Virus record (IMG/VR): IMGVR_UViG_3300047546_000397
Location: 1 to 55,792 of that record
Direction: 5' to 3' (one strand)
Source: a virus
DNA: 55,792 nt
Below are positions 15,914 through 23,915 of the stretch, piece after piece; position 1 is the first letter of the stretch, and every line of letters begins with the position of its first letter. Under the pieces are notes generated by a model. That model made no database searches. It was not told where the DNA came from and worked only from the letters and a program-made list of their open reading frames with translations. The translations under genes and the position numbers were made by a program.

Positions 15914-16742
15914 ATTTCGCCTCAATCACTTTACGCCATTCTGGCACACGATCATACTGATGTACAATAGTATACTCTATTCCCGTTGAAGTTACAACCT
16001 TGTCACCTTCCAGTTTCGGTGATGGTTCTAATAGATATGGTCTAAACTGTTCAATCTTAATTGGATCAGCAGTTGTACCTAATTGACATGCCCAACCTTC
16101 TTCTGATTTCATGTACATTGATGTTTTCACATATGGATGTCTAGAAACCATCACATTGAATACCGCTTGATCAACAATTGGTATTGGGCGATTAATACAA
16201 TTCAAAAATAATTGCAATGTCAAATCTCTCATCGCATGTCCACGGCCGGCAAGAACACCTACATTGAAAATTGTATTGTTCTTGAAATCATCATAAATGC
16301 CTTGACCATAACATTGTGTAATATTTTCACGACCCCATGGCTCATCTTTATATTTCATGCTTTCAGAAGAAAATACTAAGTCTTCTTGTGCTGAAAGATT
16401 CTCTTCTAACCATGTAACAGGATTTTTTTGAAAGATAACATCTCGTACATCAGTGGTAATCACATAACGATAGTCGTTGCTTTTGAGCAGTTTGTAAATA
16501 TGAACAAATCGTTCAACATGCACCATCAAATTTGATTGATAAGTTAGATTACCTTCAGTGTCTTGATTGAATGCAATGATTGAGAATCCTGCATTAGATA
16601 CTTTTTGTACAGTATCTTTATCACAATTCATAAGAATCAGAACTTTGTCACCTTCAAAGCCTGATTGATTGATTGAGTTGACCCAATACTTTAGTTTGGA
16701 CCAATCATAGTTGTTGGCACAGCCTACGATCACATCTTTCAT
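15900..16742 (-). CDS. GT-A-type glycosyltransferase
   Basis: A 280-residue protein, first gene of the glycan cassette, with TTGGAGA before the ATG. It starts DVIVGCANNYDW, then YVITTDVRDVIFQKNP, where TDVRD corresponds to the DxD metal site, and later NVGVLAGRGHAMRDL and IVDQAVFN, the block that closes the donor site in this family. It should transfer a sugar from a nucleotide donor; donor and acceptor are not visible. No membrane segment. Confidence 0.65.
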   Translation of the reverse strand: MKDVIVGCANNYDWSKLKYWVNSINQSGFEGDKVLILMNCDKDTVQKVSNAGFSIIAFNQDTEGNLTYQSNLMVHVERFVHIYKLLKSNDYRYVITTDVRDVIFQKNPVTWLEENLSAQEDLVFSSESMKYKDEPWGRENITQCYGQGIYDDFKNNTIFNVGVLAGRGHAMRDLTLQLFLNCINRPIPIVDQAVFNVMVSRHPYVKTSMYMKSEEGWACQLGTTADPIKIEQFRPYLLEPSPKLEGDKVVTSTGIEYTIVHQYDRVPEWRKVIEAKYDDK

Positions 16743-16757
16743 AATATCTCCAATAAT

Positions 16758-16943
16758 TTATTTTATGTCTGTTGTTGCCCAGCTTCCTGTGTATTTTTTA
16801 TATTGTTGTTGACTTTGACCAGGCGTGTCATCAAGATATTTAGCAGTAAGTTCTGGTCTACCCCACTCACCACCACCTGCTTTAGACACAAACTCTTGTC
16901 TGCTATCTTTATTTGCCTTGAGATAATCTTTGAATGTTTTCAT
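16758..16943 (-). CDS. Small putative internal protein with capsid-targeting-like leader
   Basis: A 61-residue protein starting [15 protein letters not shown]. The first eight residues match the leader shared with four other proteins in the window, but the cleavage position reads L-K-A rather than L-x-E, so processing may differ. The rest is polar ([21 protein letters not shown]) and ends in [11 protein letters not shown]. The start overlaps the Fe-S carrier stop as ATGA. Packaging is a guess from the leader. Confidence 0.55.
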   Translation of the reverse strand: MKTFKDYLKANKDSRQEFVSKAGGGEWGRPELTAKYLDDTPGQSQQQYKKYTGSWATTDIK

Positions 16944-17263
16944 ATCGTGAATGATGAACCACAACCACAAGTTGCAGTTACGTTTGGGTTTTTGATTGTG
17001 AATGATGCACCCATCAAATCTTCTTTGTAATCAATCTCTGCTTCATTCATGTATTGTAAACTTATACTATCTATGACAACACCAACACCATCTCTTTCGA
17101 ATGTCATATCATCTTCATTTGGTGACAACTCTTCAAGTGTGAAACCGTATTGAAAACCAGAACACCCACCGCCTTGAACGAACACACGGAGTTTCAATGA
17201 AGGATCTTCTTCAGCAATAATTGTCTTAATCTTTCTCACAGCAGAATCAGATATGGTAATCAT
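16940..17263 (-). CDS. A-type iron-sulfur carrier (IscA/ErpA/HesB family)
   Basis: A complete 107-residue A-type carrier: [12 protein letters not shown] start, [17 protein letters not shown] with the first Cys, and [10 protein letters not shown] with the C-terminal CxC pair. All three cluster-binding cysteines are present. The protein moves Fe-S clusters from the scaffold to apo-enzymes in the cytoplasm. In a phage it is an auxiliary metabolic gene; a candidate client in this window is the radical SAM enzyme. It abuts the upstream small gene within one base. Confidence 0.9.
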   Translation of the reverse strand: MITISDSAVRKIKTIIAEEDPSLKLRVFVQGGGCSGFQYGFTLEELSPNEDDMTFERDGVGVVIDSISLQYMNEAEIDYKEDLMGASFTIKNPNVTATCGCGSSFTI

Positions 17264-17535
17264 TATCCCCTCGTCAAAGTCAGAATTTTTTGCATCTGTT
17301 TCTCAATGATAGGACCACGATTAGGCCAGTGAATGTATGGCTGACTTGCGGTCTTATATAGATTCGTCAGAAATGGCATGATGATCTTTTCTACTTGTTG
17401 AAGTCTTGCTTTGTACTCTTCAACGGTTTCATCTTTCTCAGCAATGACTGCTTGATACTCAACCTCATCTACTGTAGAAAAACCAAAGTCATCATCTGCA
17501 TACTCTGCTAAAATCTTATTAATATCGTATTCCAT
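17263..17535 (-). CDS. Conserved hypothetical small protein
   Basis: A 90-residue acidic, helical protein. I start at [20 protein letters not shown] because its ATG overlaps the previous stop as TAATG and relatives I recall begin MDFDIN. The block [17 protein letters not shown] is the conserved part; the rest suggests a coiled helix ([17 protein letters not shown]). No known function. Coupled to the ligase-like gene upstream and the Fe-S carrier downstream. Confidence 0.65.
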   Translation of the reverse strand: MEYDINKILAEYADDDFGFSTVDEVEYQAVIAEKDETVEEYKARLQQVEKIIMPFLTNLYKTASQPYIHWPNRGPIIEKQMQKILTLTRG

Positions 17536-18758
17536 TACTTGTCCCATGCTTTCTGTGCGTTAAAGTTTTGTCTGCTGAACTCTAGTCTATCCACTAGTTT
17601 CAATGCTTTACCAACATGATCTACAGCAACAAAACCTTCTGGTGCTGTAATACGGAAACCATCATCAGTACGAACAAATGTACCAATGCTCTTGATAGTT
17701 TCTAACTTACGAATAATCATCAATTTAGCATCAACAATTAGATTCATCAAGTCGAATATTGATTTGAGTTGAATGGCATTTGAACGATAGAAACGCATCA
17801 CCTCATTCTTCTCTTTGATGCGTTTTTGTTTTGTGTCTTCTTTCTTTGCTGCAAGAATTTCTTTGTTCAATTTCGCTTCGACATAGTTGATTAGTTCTTG
17901 CGTATGAATTCTTGTGTCAGCAATCTTTTTGCCTTCACGAACTTTTGTGTTATTGAATGTTTTGATTTGTGTAAGAAATACATCTGATGCGGCAATTCGA
18001 TTCAATGTCAGTGCTGGTATTGATTGAAACACTCTACCTGCATTTGCAAGAATCGACGTAATTGCTGCTGTCTCTTCTTCAGTAAATGTAACAGAACCAG
18101 ATGCATCAGTGAATGAAGCATCACGAAACCAAACATCTTTTGTTGTCTTCAAATGCCCAATGTCGATGTTAAAAGATGCTTTCATTGTCTCTAATGTTTT
18201 ACCCGAATATGATGTATGAAACACCACACCAATCTGTGCGGCCAGCATTGTTTGTGCTAACTTTGATTTTGCTGGCACCGCATATACAATTGTATTTGGT
18301 TGAAATATAATATAATCTTCACCAGATATCGTTTCTTTCTTAATGTCGCCTTTACTGAACATCATATCGCCCTGCAACACACCTTTGATGCCCAACTTAG
18401 GCAAGAATGCAAGTGCAAGTTTTAGTTTCTGATTCAGTCCACCACCAGGATGATTTGCATCAATATCTTCATCAGTATAATTCAATTTTGCATTTTTTGC
18501 AAACACTGATTTAGTGCCAACGAAAAAATTACCGTTCTCTGGATTTGTACCAGCAAAGATAGCAGGTGCGCCATCCCATTTTGTGGTTACATTTATTTTT
18601 GAACCTGTATGACCGGCAAGCATATTACGCAATGAACGAAGAAAATCTATTGCTTCACGTGCGCCAGATACACCACCATTTAATACATTGTCTTCAAGAT
18701 GCTCAAGATGAACATTCTTGCCTTCTTTACTTTCTTTGAGATAATCCATGAATTTCAT
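17535..18758 (-). CDS. Ligase/nucleotidyltransferase-like protein with capsid-targeting-like leader
   Basis: A 407-residue protein I associate with an uncharacterised T4-like phage family (I recall DUF6267, not verified). Leader MKFMDYLKES ends in an L-x-E site. Residues 58-65 read TTKWDGAP, matching motif I (KxDG) of covalent nucleotidyltransferases, with Lys60 as candidate adenylated residue; 126-132 reads GVLQGDM, like motif III; 374-380 EGFVAVD and 386-391 ALKLVD resemble motifs IV and V. Together they suggest a DNA/RNA ligase-like fold. Coupled by TAATG to the nuclease-like gene. Activity and packaging are inferred. Confidence 0.6.
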   Translation of the reverse strand: MKFMDYLKESKEGKNVHLEHLEDNVLNGGVSGAREAIDFLRSLRNMLAGHTGSKINVTTKWDGAPAIFAGTNPENGNFFVGTKSVFAKNAKLNYTDEDIDANHPGGGLNQKLKLALAFLPKLGIKGVLQGDMMFSKGDIKKETISGEDYIIFQPNTIVYAVPAKSKLAQTMLAAQIGVVFHTSYSGKTLETMKASFNIDIGHLKTTKDVWFRDASFTDASGSVTFTEEETAAITSILANAGRVFQSIPALTLNRIAASDVFLTQIKTFNNTKVREGKKIADTRIHTQELINYVEAKLNKEILAAKKEDTKQKRIKEKNEVMRFYRSNAIQLKSIFDLMNLIVDAKLMIIRKLETIKSIGTFVRTDDGFRITAPEGFVAVDHVGKALKLVDRLEFSRQNFNAQKAWDK

Positions 18759-19894
18759 TAGTACAATTTTCCAAATGGTCCGAATTCTCTACCTTTTTTC
18801 TGCGCCAAAAATGTCATGTCAGTAAATAAATCATCCATTCTCTCTTTTGGTAAAGATGTTACGTGATACAAGAAATTGAGTTGCATCAACTTTGATGTGG
18901 CAATGTGTGGATCTTTTGTAAAAACAACCTGGAAGTTTTTTATCATTTCGTCGGCAGTTCTACAGTTACCAACGTCAACTTTTTTCTGTTTGATATGATC
19001 AAATGCTTTTTTAGCATATTCTATTGAAGTGGGATCATTAAATTCAGCTGAAGTTTTTGGATATTTTTTATAATTGTTTATAAAATCAACATCATATTTC
19101 TTCAAAAGAGTGGCAAGTTTATCTAGAGGTGTTTTACCTAAACGAGCAGCAGCTGCGCCTTTCATTGTAGGTTCAAATTTTAAATTTGCTAATTCTGATG
19201 TTGTGTTTGGTTTAATTTGAAAATCTACTTTCTGAGGTTTGTCGTCTTCAACTACGTCAACGACCACACGACAATCTTGTGTTTCAAAAAACAATCCATT
19301 TTTTAAACCAAGAAAACATTTCATCGAAGAAACATCAAAGTTATAATTTTTTACATCAGGAAATAATGATTCATCTAAGTTCACTTCTTCATACTTTGCT
19401 TCTTTTCCTGAAATAAGTTTAAGAGATATTCCAACCAATTTTCTTTCTCTGTAGAGAGTTCTCATTATGGAATTTAACTCTACAATTGATGCCATTCCCT
19501 CTTTATTCATTGCGCCTTTTATTTCACTGATGACTTTAGTTTCATTACATACACACCAAATATCAGCCGGATCCCATGAATCTTTTTTGGGTATTCTAAA
19601 CTTTTGAGCAACTAATTTTGTAATAAAATCCATGAATCCACCATCACGTGTGAACTCTGTAAATTTTGTACCAGCAAACTCTTGAAGTATTCTTTTCTGT
19701 TGTGCATAATATGCCTTTATCCAAGAATCATTTATGGCAGGATATATTTTAACTAGTTCTGAAAATTTTTTATCTTTTCTAATATCGTCAGGGCTACTAT
19801 ACTTAACATTATCATTGAGAGCTCTACGAAAAATCCAAGCAGAACCAAGTTCTTGCATTTTAGTTAATTCAGCAGCCGAATAAGTTTTTGCCAT
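18758..19894 (-). CDS. Hypothetical protein, possible PD-(D/E)xK nuclease fold
   Basis: A 378-residue protein beginning MAKTYSAAELTKMQELGS. Residues 106-113 read SWDPADIW and 153-160 LVGISLKL; an Asp before a strand followed by a hydrophobic strand ending S-L-K is the pattern of restriction-type (PD-(D/E)xK) nucleases. A TTGGAGGT ribosome site and a CATAAATA late promoter precede it. It is coupled to the ligase-like gene, so a break-and-seal pair is possible. The nuclease idea rests on two short motifs and is tentative. Confidence 0.55.
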   Translation of the reverse strand: MAKTYSAAELTKMQELGSAWIFRRALNDNVKYSSPDDIRKDKKFSELVKIYPAINDSWIKAYYAQQKRILQEFAGTKFTEFTRDGGFMDFITKLVAQKFRIPKKDSWDPADIWCVCNETKVISEIKGAMNKEGMASIVELNSIMRTLYRERKLVGISLKLISGKEAKYEEVNLDESLFPDVKNYNFDVSSMKCFLGLKNGLFFETQDCRVVVDVVEDDKPQKVDFQIKPNTTSELANLKFEPTMKGAAAARLGKTPLDKLATLLKKYDVDFINNYKKYPKTSAEFNDPTSIEYAKKAFDHIKQKKVDVGNCRTADEMIKNFQVVFTKDPHIATSKLMQLNFLYHVTSLPKERMDDLFTDMTFLAQKKGREFGPFGKLY

Positions 19895-19916
19895 AAATTA
19901 CCTCCAAAATAATGAG

Positions 19917-19924
19917 TATTTATG
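19917..19924 (-). promoter_or_regulatory. Late promoter CATAAATA
   Basis: Minus-strand CATAAATA 22 bases before the ATG, with GGAGGT between the two, ahead of the nuclease-like gene. It is inside the gap after the methyltransferase stop. Confidence 0.6.
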
Positions 19925-21196
19925 CTATTCTAAAAATGCCTCCAATGTACTCTTTTTGTTGAACTCATAGTCAGAATTTCCTTTACGGAATGTCCATATG
20001 GGTTCGATGAACACACTTTGTAATTCTTCAGCATTTGGTCGTGCCATCATACGCATACCAATCTTGCCGATATAATTTGATTCTGGAAGTGCGGCGAAAT
20101 GATCTACCATATCATCACACAGATTTAGTCGCACACCATTCTTTGCTCTTGGTTCAATAATATTGATCATCATGAATCCATTTTGTCGAATTGTGGGCCA
20201 CACCATCTCTGTAACTTTGAAAAAGAAATCATACTTCCAGCAGTCAAATGAATTGTATCTTGACCACGATTGTTCTGATACTGCTGCTGTGTCTGATGCA
20301 TATTTTTCTGTTTCAAAATATGGTGGTGAAGTAAAATACAAATCAAATGTGTCTCTGTACAACGACCAATCAACATCTTCTGATGGTTTACGCCAAATCT
20401 TAACTGTCTTTTTACCACGACATTCAAAATAATCTTCTTTTTCAATCAACTTAGGGGTACCACCTATGATCTTTTCATACTCTACACATTGTTTCTTGTA
20501 CACTTCAAACACATCTGGATTAGGATCACAACCAACATATAGTTTGGTATTTGGTGTGCCATAAAAACCAGCAAGTCTGTCACCCCAGCCACATGATGTA
20601 TCTAGAATATTTTCTGCACGATGACGTTCATACAAAGCCTTTGCTACGGTAGGTTTGAACTGTGTTGCTGTATATGTACCCAATCTAAATGCCGCACGAA
20701 ATGCACTGTCATCAATATCTTTACCTTCCATGACACCTGTTCTCCAAAAGTGCCAATTCATCTTTGATAATTTATCTTCATTATACCATATTTCCATCGG
20801 TGAGTCAACAGAATTCGAACCACATTTCATGCGATTTTCTTGTTGAAAGTAGTTTGATACCGAGTTGTAATAGTGAGTCTTGTCGATAACACCCAAAGGT
20901 CTATCTGAGTATTTGTATTTGTATTCATAGCGTTCTAATACAACATCAAAATCTTTGTACAATTTTTCCATTGAAGTGTTGTAGAACTCATGAAACAATT
21001 CACGCATGTCTTGTTTGTGAATTATTTTTAGAGGAAACTTGGTGCCTGCTTTCGTGATAAAACATGCCAAAGAATCTCGAATGTCATCTTTTTTATATTT
21101 TTCAATGAGCGCATTCCAATCGTCATTACTGATTACTGGAATGTGTCTTTCATCTTGATGTTGGCCAAAGTAATCTACAATCTCACTTAAAATCAT
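19925..21196 (-). CDS. SPPY-type DNA methyltransferase
   Basis: A 423-residue class I methyltransferase. SAM motif I is ILDTSCGWGDRLAGF, the acidic end of strand two is VGCDPNPD, and the catalytic motif is FDLYFTSPPYFETEKY, the TSPPY form seen in N4-cytosine and some N6-adenine DNA methyltransferases. An N-terminal region of about 190 residues with no known motif precedes the catalytic part. The start overlaps the helicase stop by ATGA. A paralogue of the same plan lies at about 39 kb. Target base and site are unknown. Confidence 0.75.
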   Translation of the reverse strand: MILSEIVDYFGQHQDERHIPVISNDDWNALIEKYKKDDIRDSLACFITKAGTKFPLKIIHKQDMRELFHEFYNTSMEKLYKDFDVVLERYEYKYKYSDRPLGVIDKTHYYNSVSNYFQQENRMKCGSNSVDSPMEIWYNEDKLSKMNWHFWRTGVMEGKDIDDSAFRAAFRLGTYTATQFKPTVAKALYERHRAENILDTSCGWGDRLAGFYGTPNTKLYVGCDPNPDVFEVYKKQCVEYEKIIGGTPKLIEKEDYFECRGKKTVKIWRKPSEDVDWSLYRDTFDLYFTSPPYFETEKYASDTAAVSEQSWSRYNSFDCWKYDFFFKVTEMVWPTIRQNGFMMINIIEPRAKNGVRLNLCDDMVDHFAALPESNYIGKIGMRMMARPNAEELQSVFIEPIWTFRKGNSDYEFNKKSTLEAFLE

Positions 21197-22599
21197 ACTT
21201 TAAAGCCTCCAAACTTATTTTTCATCGTAGACTGTCTTTCACGATCACCAAACGTATTCAATGGTTTATCATCAACTTGACCTGAATCTACAAGATCATC
21301 TTGTGCTGATTGTTCTACATCATACAGTTTCATTTTGGCTCTGTCAATACCCACGACAAATCTTTTGAAATAGTTAGGATCATTGTAACGATTTTTTAGT
21401 TGCTTAATTAGTATCTGATTCAATTGTTGCAACTCTTCGGTACTTATCAAAGCAAACATAAAATCTGCTGTTGCTGGTAGCCCAAACGACTCAGAAGTGT
21501 CTTCCAGACCGGGATCCGAACTCGTAAAGCCGCTTCTGGTGGTCTGTGTAGCAGAAACTATAGGAACGTCAAACTCGACCGCCAGACCCCTCAATTCTTC
21601 TGCAATAGCCTTAACATAAGAATAACTATTTACGTTAGCGCCGGGTTTGATTCTAGCACTTGCACAAATGTTAAGATAGTCAATGAAGATGATGTCAGGA
21701 TGGAAACTTTTCTTTAGTTGCAATTCATTTAACAATGCTCGAAAATGCAATGCTGATGCTGCCGCTGTTGGATACTCTTTGATGATAAGTTTACCATGTG
21801 TGTTGACTTTCAATGCAGAGAATTTGCGGTCATAGTCTTGCTTTGAGATAGAGTTCAAGTCTGCAATGTCAATGTTCAATAGATTGGCATCGATACGTTC
21901 TGCAATTCTTTCTTCAGCCATTTCCATTGTGATGTACAACACATTCAGACCTTGTGATAAACAAGAACCTGCAACGTGACACATGAACAATGATTTACCA
22001 ACGCCAGTTCCAGCAAGTGCAATGTTCAATGTTTTCTTTGGTAAACCACCTTTGGTAATCTTGTTGAACAAGTCAAGATCAAATGGTATCTTTGTTTCGT
22101 GACGATGATAGAACTCAAATCGATCATCAGAATCATCAATATAATCGTGACCAACTGATCTGTCAAATGATACACCAAGTGCATCACTCAACAACTTAGG
22201 TATCATACCCTTGTCTTCTTTGTTAGCCTTATCATCAAGAATATTGACAGACTTCATGATGGCATTATAGATTGCTTTATCTTGACAAAACTTCTCTGTT
22301 TGTTTGATTAGCCATTCTGTATCTGTTGGGTCATCTTTATCTGCATTTATTTCACGAATCATCTCAACTGATTTTCTGACCTGATCTTCAGTTAGTTTGC
22401 GTGATTCAGTGAAATTAATTACAAGAGATTCGTAGGTAGGAAGATGTTTAAATTGGTGAATGTGTTCATCAATTTCGTTGAACACAATTTTTTCGGTGCT
22501 GTCAGTGAAGTATTCTGTTTTTATGAAAGGTAAAATCTTTCTTGCATAATCTTCATTGTAAATTAAGTTCTTCAGTATGGTAGTTTCTAGTCTTTTCAT
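21193..22599 (-). CDS. 41: Replicative DNA helicase gp41
   Basis: A 468-residue DnaB-family helicase that unwinds the lagging strand and recruits primase. The N-terminal helical domain (MKRLETTILKNLIYNEDYAR) is followed by the RecA-like core: Walker A ALAGTGVGKSLFM, Walker B IIFIDYLNI, then VSATQTTRSGF. It ends GDRERQSTMKNKFGGFKV. Start chosen at MKRLETT, consistent with the family, overlapping the upstream gene by 47 bases. Size matches T4 gp41 (about 475). Confidence 0.92.
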   Translation of the reverse strand: MKRLETTILKNLIYNEDYARKILPFIKTEYFTDSTEKIVFNEIDEHIHQFKHLPTYESLVINFTESRKLTEDQVRKSVEMIREINADKDDPTDTEWLIKQTEKFCQDKAIYNAIMKSVNILDDKANKEDKGMIPKLLSDALGVSFDRSVGHDYIDDSDDRFEFYHRHETKIPFDLDLFNKITKGGLPKKTLNIALAGTGVGKSLFMCHVAGSCLSQGLNVLYITMEMAEERIAERIDANLLNIDIADLNSISKQDYDRKFSALKVNTHGKLIIKEYPTAAASALHFRALLNELQLKKSFHPDIIFIDYLNICASARIKPGANVNSYSYVKAIAEELRGLAVEFDVPIVSATQTTRSGFTSSDPGLEDTSESFGLPATADFMFALISTEELQQLNQILIKQLKNRYNDPNYFKRFVVGIDRAKMKLYDVEQSAQDDLVDSGQVDDKPLNTFGDRERQSTMKNKFGGFKV

Positions 22600-22924
22600 C
22601 AGGCTTTTCCAAAAGTATTTCTGTGAGTATATCACCAATCATTGTAACAAACTCTTCATCATTTTGCAAGTCATTCATATCAAATGATGAGGAGTTGATG
22701 ATTGTGTAATCAAACGTAAGTCGGGCAAAGTCGCCTTCTTCTACAATCTTTGCTTTGCCATATTGATAAACAACACCAGCATACTTACCTTTGAGTATGC
22801 CGATGTTTGTTGTGACATCATCTTCTTCAGATGATAGAAAATGGAAGTCTTCGTCAATCTGATACTTCGGCTTCTTCTTCCAAGGATACAGTTTCGCCCA
22901 TAATGCTACTATAAGTGATTTCAT
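22553..22924 (-). CDS. Hypothetical protein between uvsX and gene 41
   Basis: A 123-residue acidic protein, MKSLIVALWAKLYPWKKK then KYQIDEDFHFLSSEEDD and a beta-rich middle. Genes at this position between uvsX and 41 are common in marine T4-like phages but I know no function. With this ATG it overlaps the end of uvsX by 71 bases, unusually long for this genome; no in-frame ATG offers a shorter choice, so a non-ATG start is possible. Confidence 0.6.
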   Translation of the reverse strand: MKSLIVALWAKLYPWKKKPKYQIDEDFHFLSSEEDDVTTNIGILKGKYAGVVYQYGKAKIVEEGDFARLTFDYTIINSSSFDMNDLQNDEEFVTMIGDILTEILLEKPDEKTRNYHTEELNLQ

Positions 22925-23915
22925 ATTTCTTCCTTACAAACTCCTTGAACCTTTCATCAGCAAGAATATCCTTCCAAAATTCTTCTGTTTGTGTTTCTGC
23001 AAATCTCTTTTTGTCTAACACTTCACCAGTTTCTTGGTCAACTTTGGCATACCAGCCATTACTTGGCTTCACAACGAAATTACCTTCGATTGCGATATCC
23101 AATAAGCCAGACCACTTGTTAATACCACCATCAAAAGATACAGTAACAGGTATTTTAGATTTTTCACGGACATATCTACTTTTCTCTACGTTGATGATGA
23201 AGTTGTAGCCAACGATTTCTGAGCCATCTTTGTCTTGTTGACGACCAAGAATCCAAATTGTATCGGCTGAGTAATAAGAGCCTGTGCCACCACCAACGAT
23301 GTCTTTCGGAAACATACCAATTTCTTTGTATGTGTGATTAACAACAACCATTGGTATATCTTTGATCGTTAGATGTGGTGTGACCATACGAAACAAAGAC
23401 TTCATCTGCTTTGCTCGGCTCATGTCAGCAACAGATTTACCTTCAATTGAATCTTCAACTTCTTTCTTTGATGCCAAATTACCAATTGAATCTAATACAA
23501 TAATTACTTTGTCAGTCTTTTCAATATTCTGTAACTGATTCATGATGTCATGTTTCAACTGTTCAACATCAGTAATTGGTGTGTGTAGCACACGTTCAGT
23601 GTCAATATCAAAAGCATCAAAGTAACTTTGTGGTGTGCCGAACTCAGAATCATAAAACAAAACAACAGCATCTTCATACTTTTTCATGTATGATTTTGCC
23701 ATGAGCAAAGCAAATGCTGTTTTGAAATGTTTTGATGGACCAGCAAACATCGTCAGCCCAGGTGTCAAACCACCATCTAGATTACCTGATAGCGCAACAT
23801 TCACAATTGGCACATCAGTTTGAATCATGTCTTTGTCTGTAAAAAACTTAGATTTAGAAAGCACCGATGTTTCTTTGATCGTTGATGCTTTCTTTAGTTT
23901 ATCAAGTACGCTCAT
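22854..23915 (-). CDS. uvsX: RecA-like recombinase UvsX
   Basis: A 353-residue strand-exchange protein that forms filaments on ssDNA with the help of UvsY. Walker A is GPSKHFKTAF, the same unusual form as T4 UvsX (GPSKSFKS, with Phe before Lys). Walker B KVIIVLDSIGNL, the DNA-loop region MSRAKQMKSLFRM and VVVNHTYKE are in order. The acidic tail EEEAEVSD matches the family. It overlaps the membrane protein gene upstream by 14 bases. Confidence 0.92.
   Translation of the reverse strand: MSVLDKLKKASTIKETSVLSKSKFFTDKDMIQTDVPIVNVALSGNLDGGLTPGLTMFAGPSKHFKTAFALLMAKSYMKKYEDAVVLFYDSEFGTPQSYFDAFDIDTERVLHTPITDVEQLKHDIMNQLQNIEKTDKVIIVLDSIGNLASKKEVEDSIEGKSVADMSRAKQMKSLFRMVTPHLTIKDIPMVVVNHTYKEIGMFPKDIVGGGTGSYYSADTIWILGRQQDKDGSEIVGYNFIINVEKSRYVREKSKIPVTVSFDGGINKWSGLLDIAIEGNFVVKPSNGWYAKVDQETGEVLDKKRFAETQTEEFWKDILADERFKEFVRKKYEITYSSIMGETVSLEEEAEVSD

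Noticed and set aside
20815-20830. TTCGAACC resembling a tRNA T-arm
   Set aside because: It lies inside the methyltransferase coding sequence and no acceptor or anticodon stem can be built around it.
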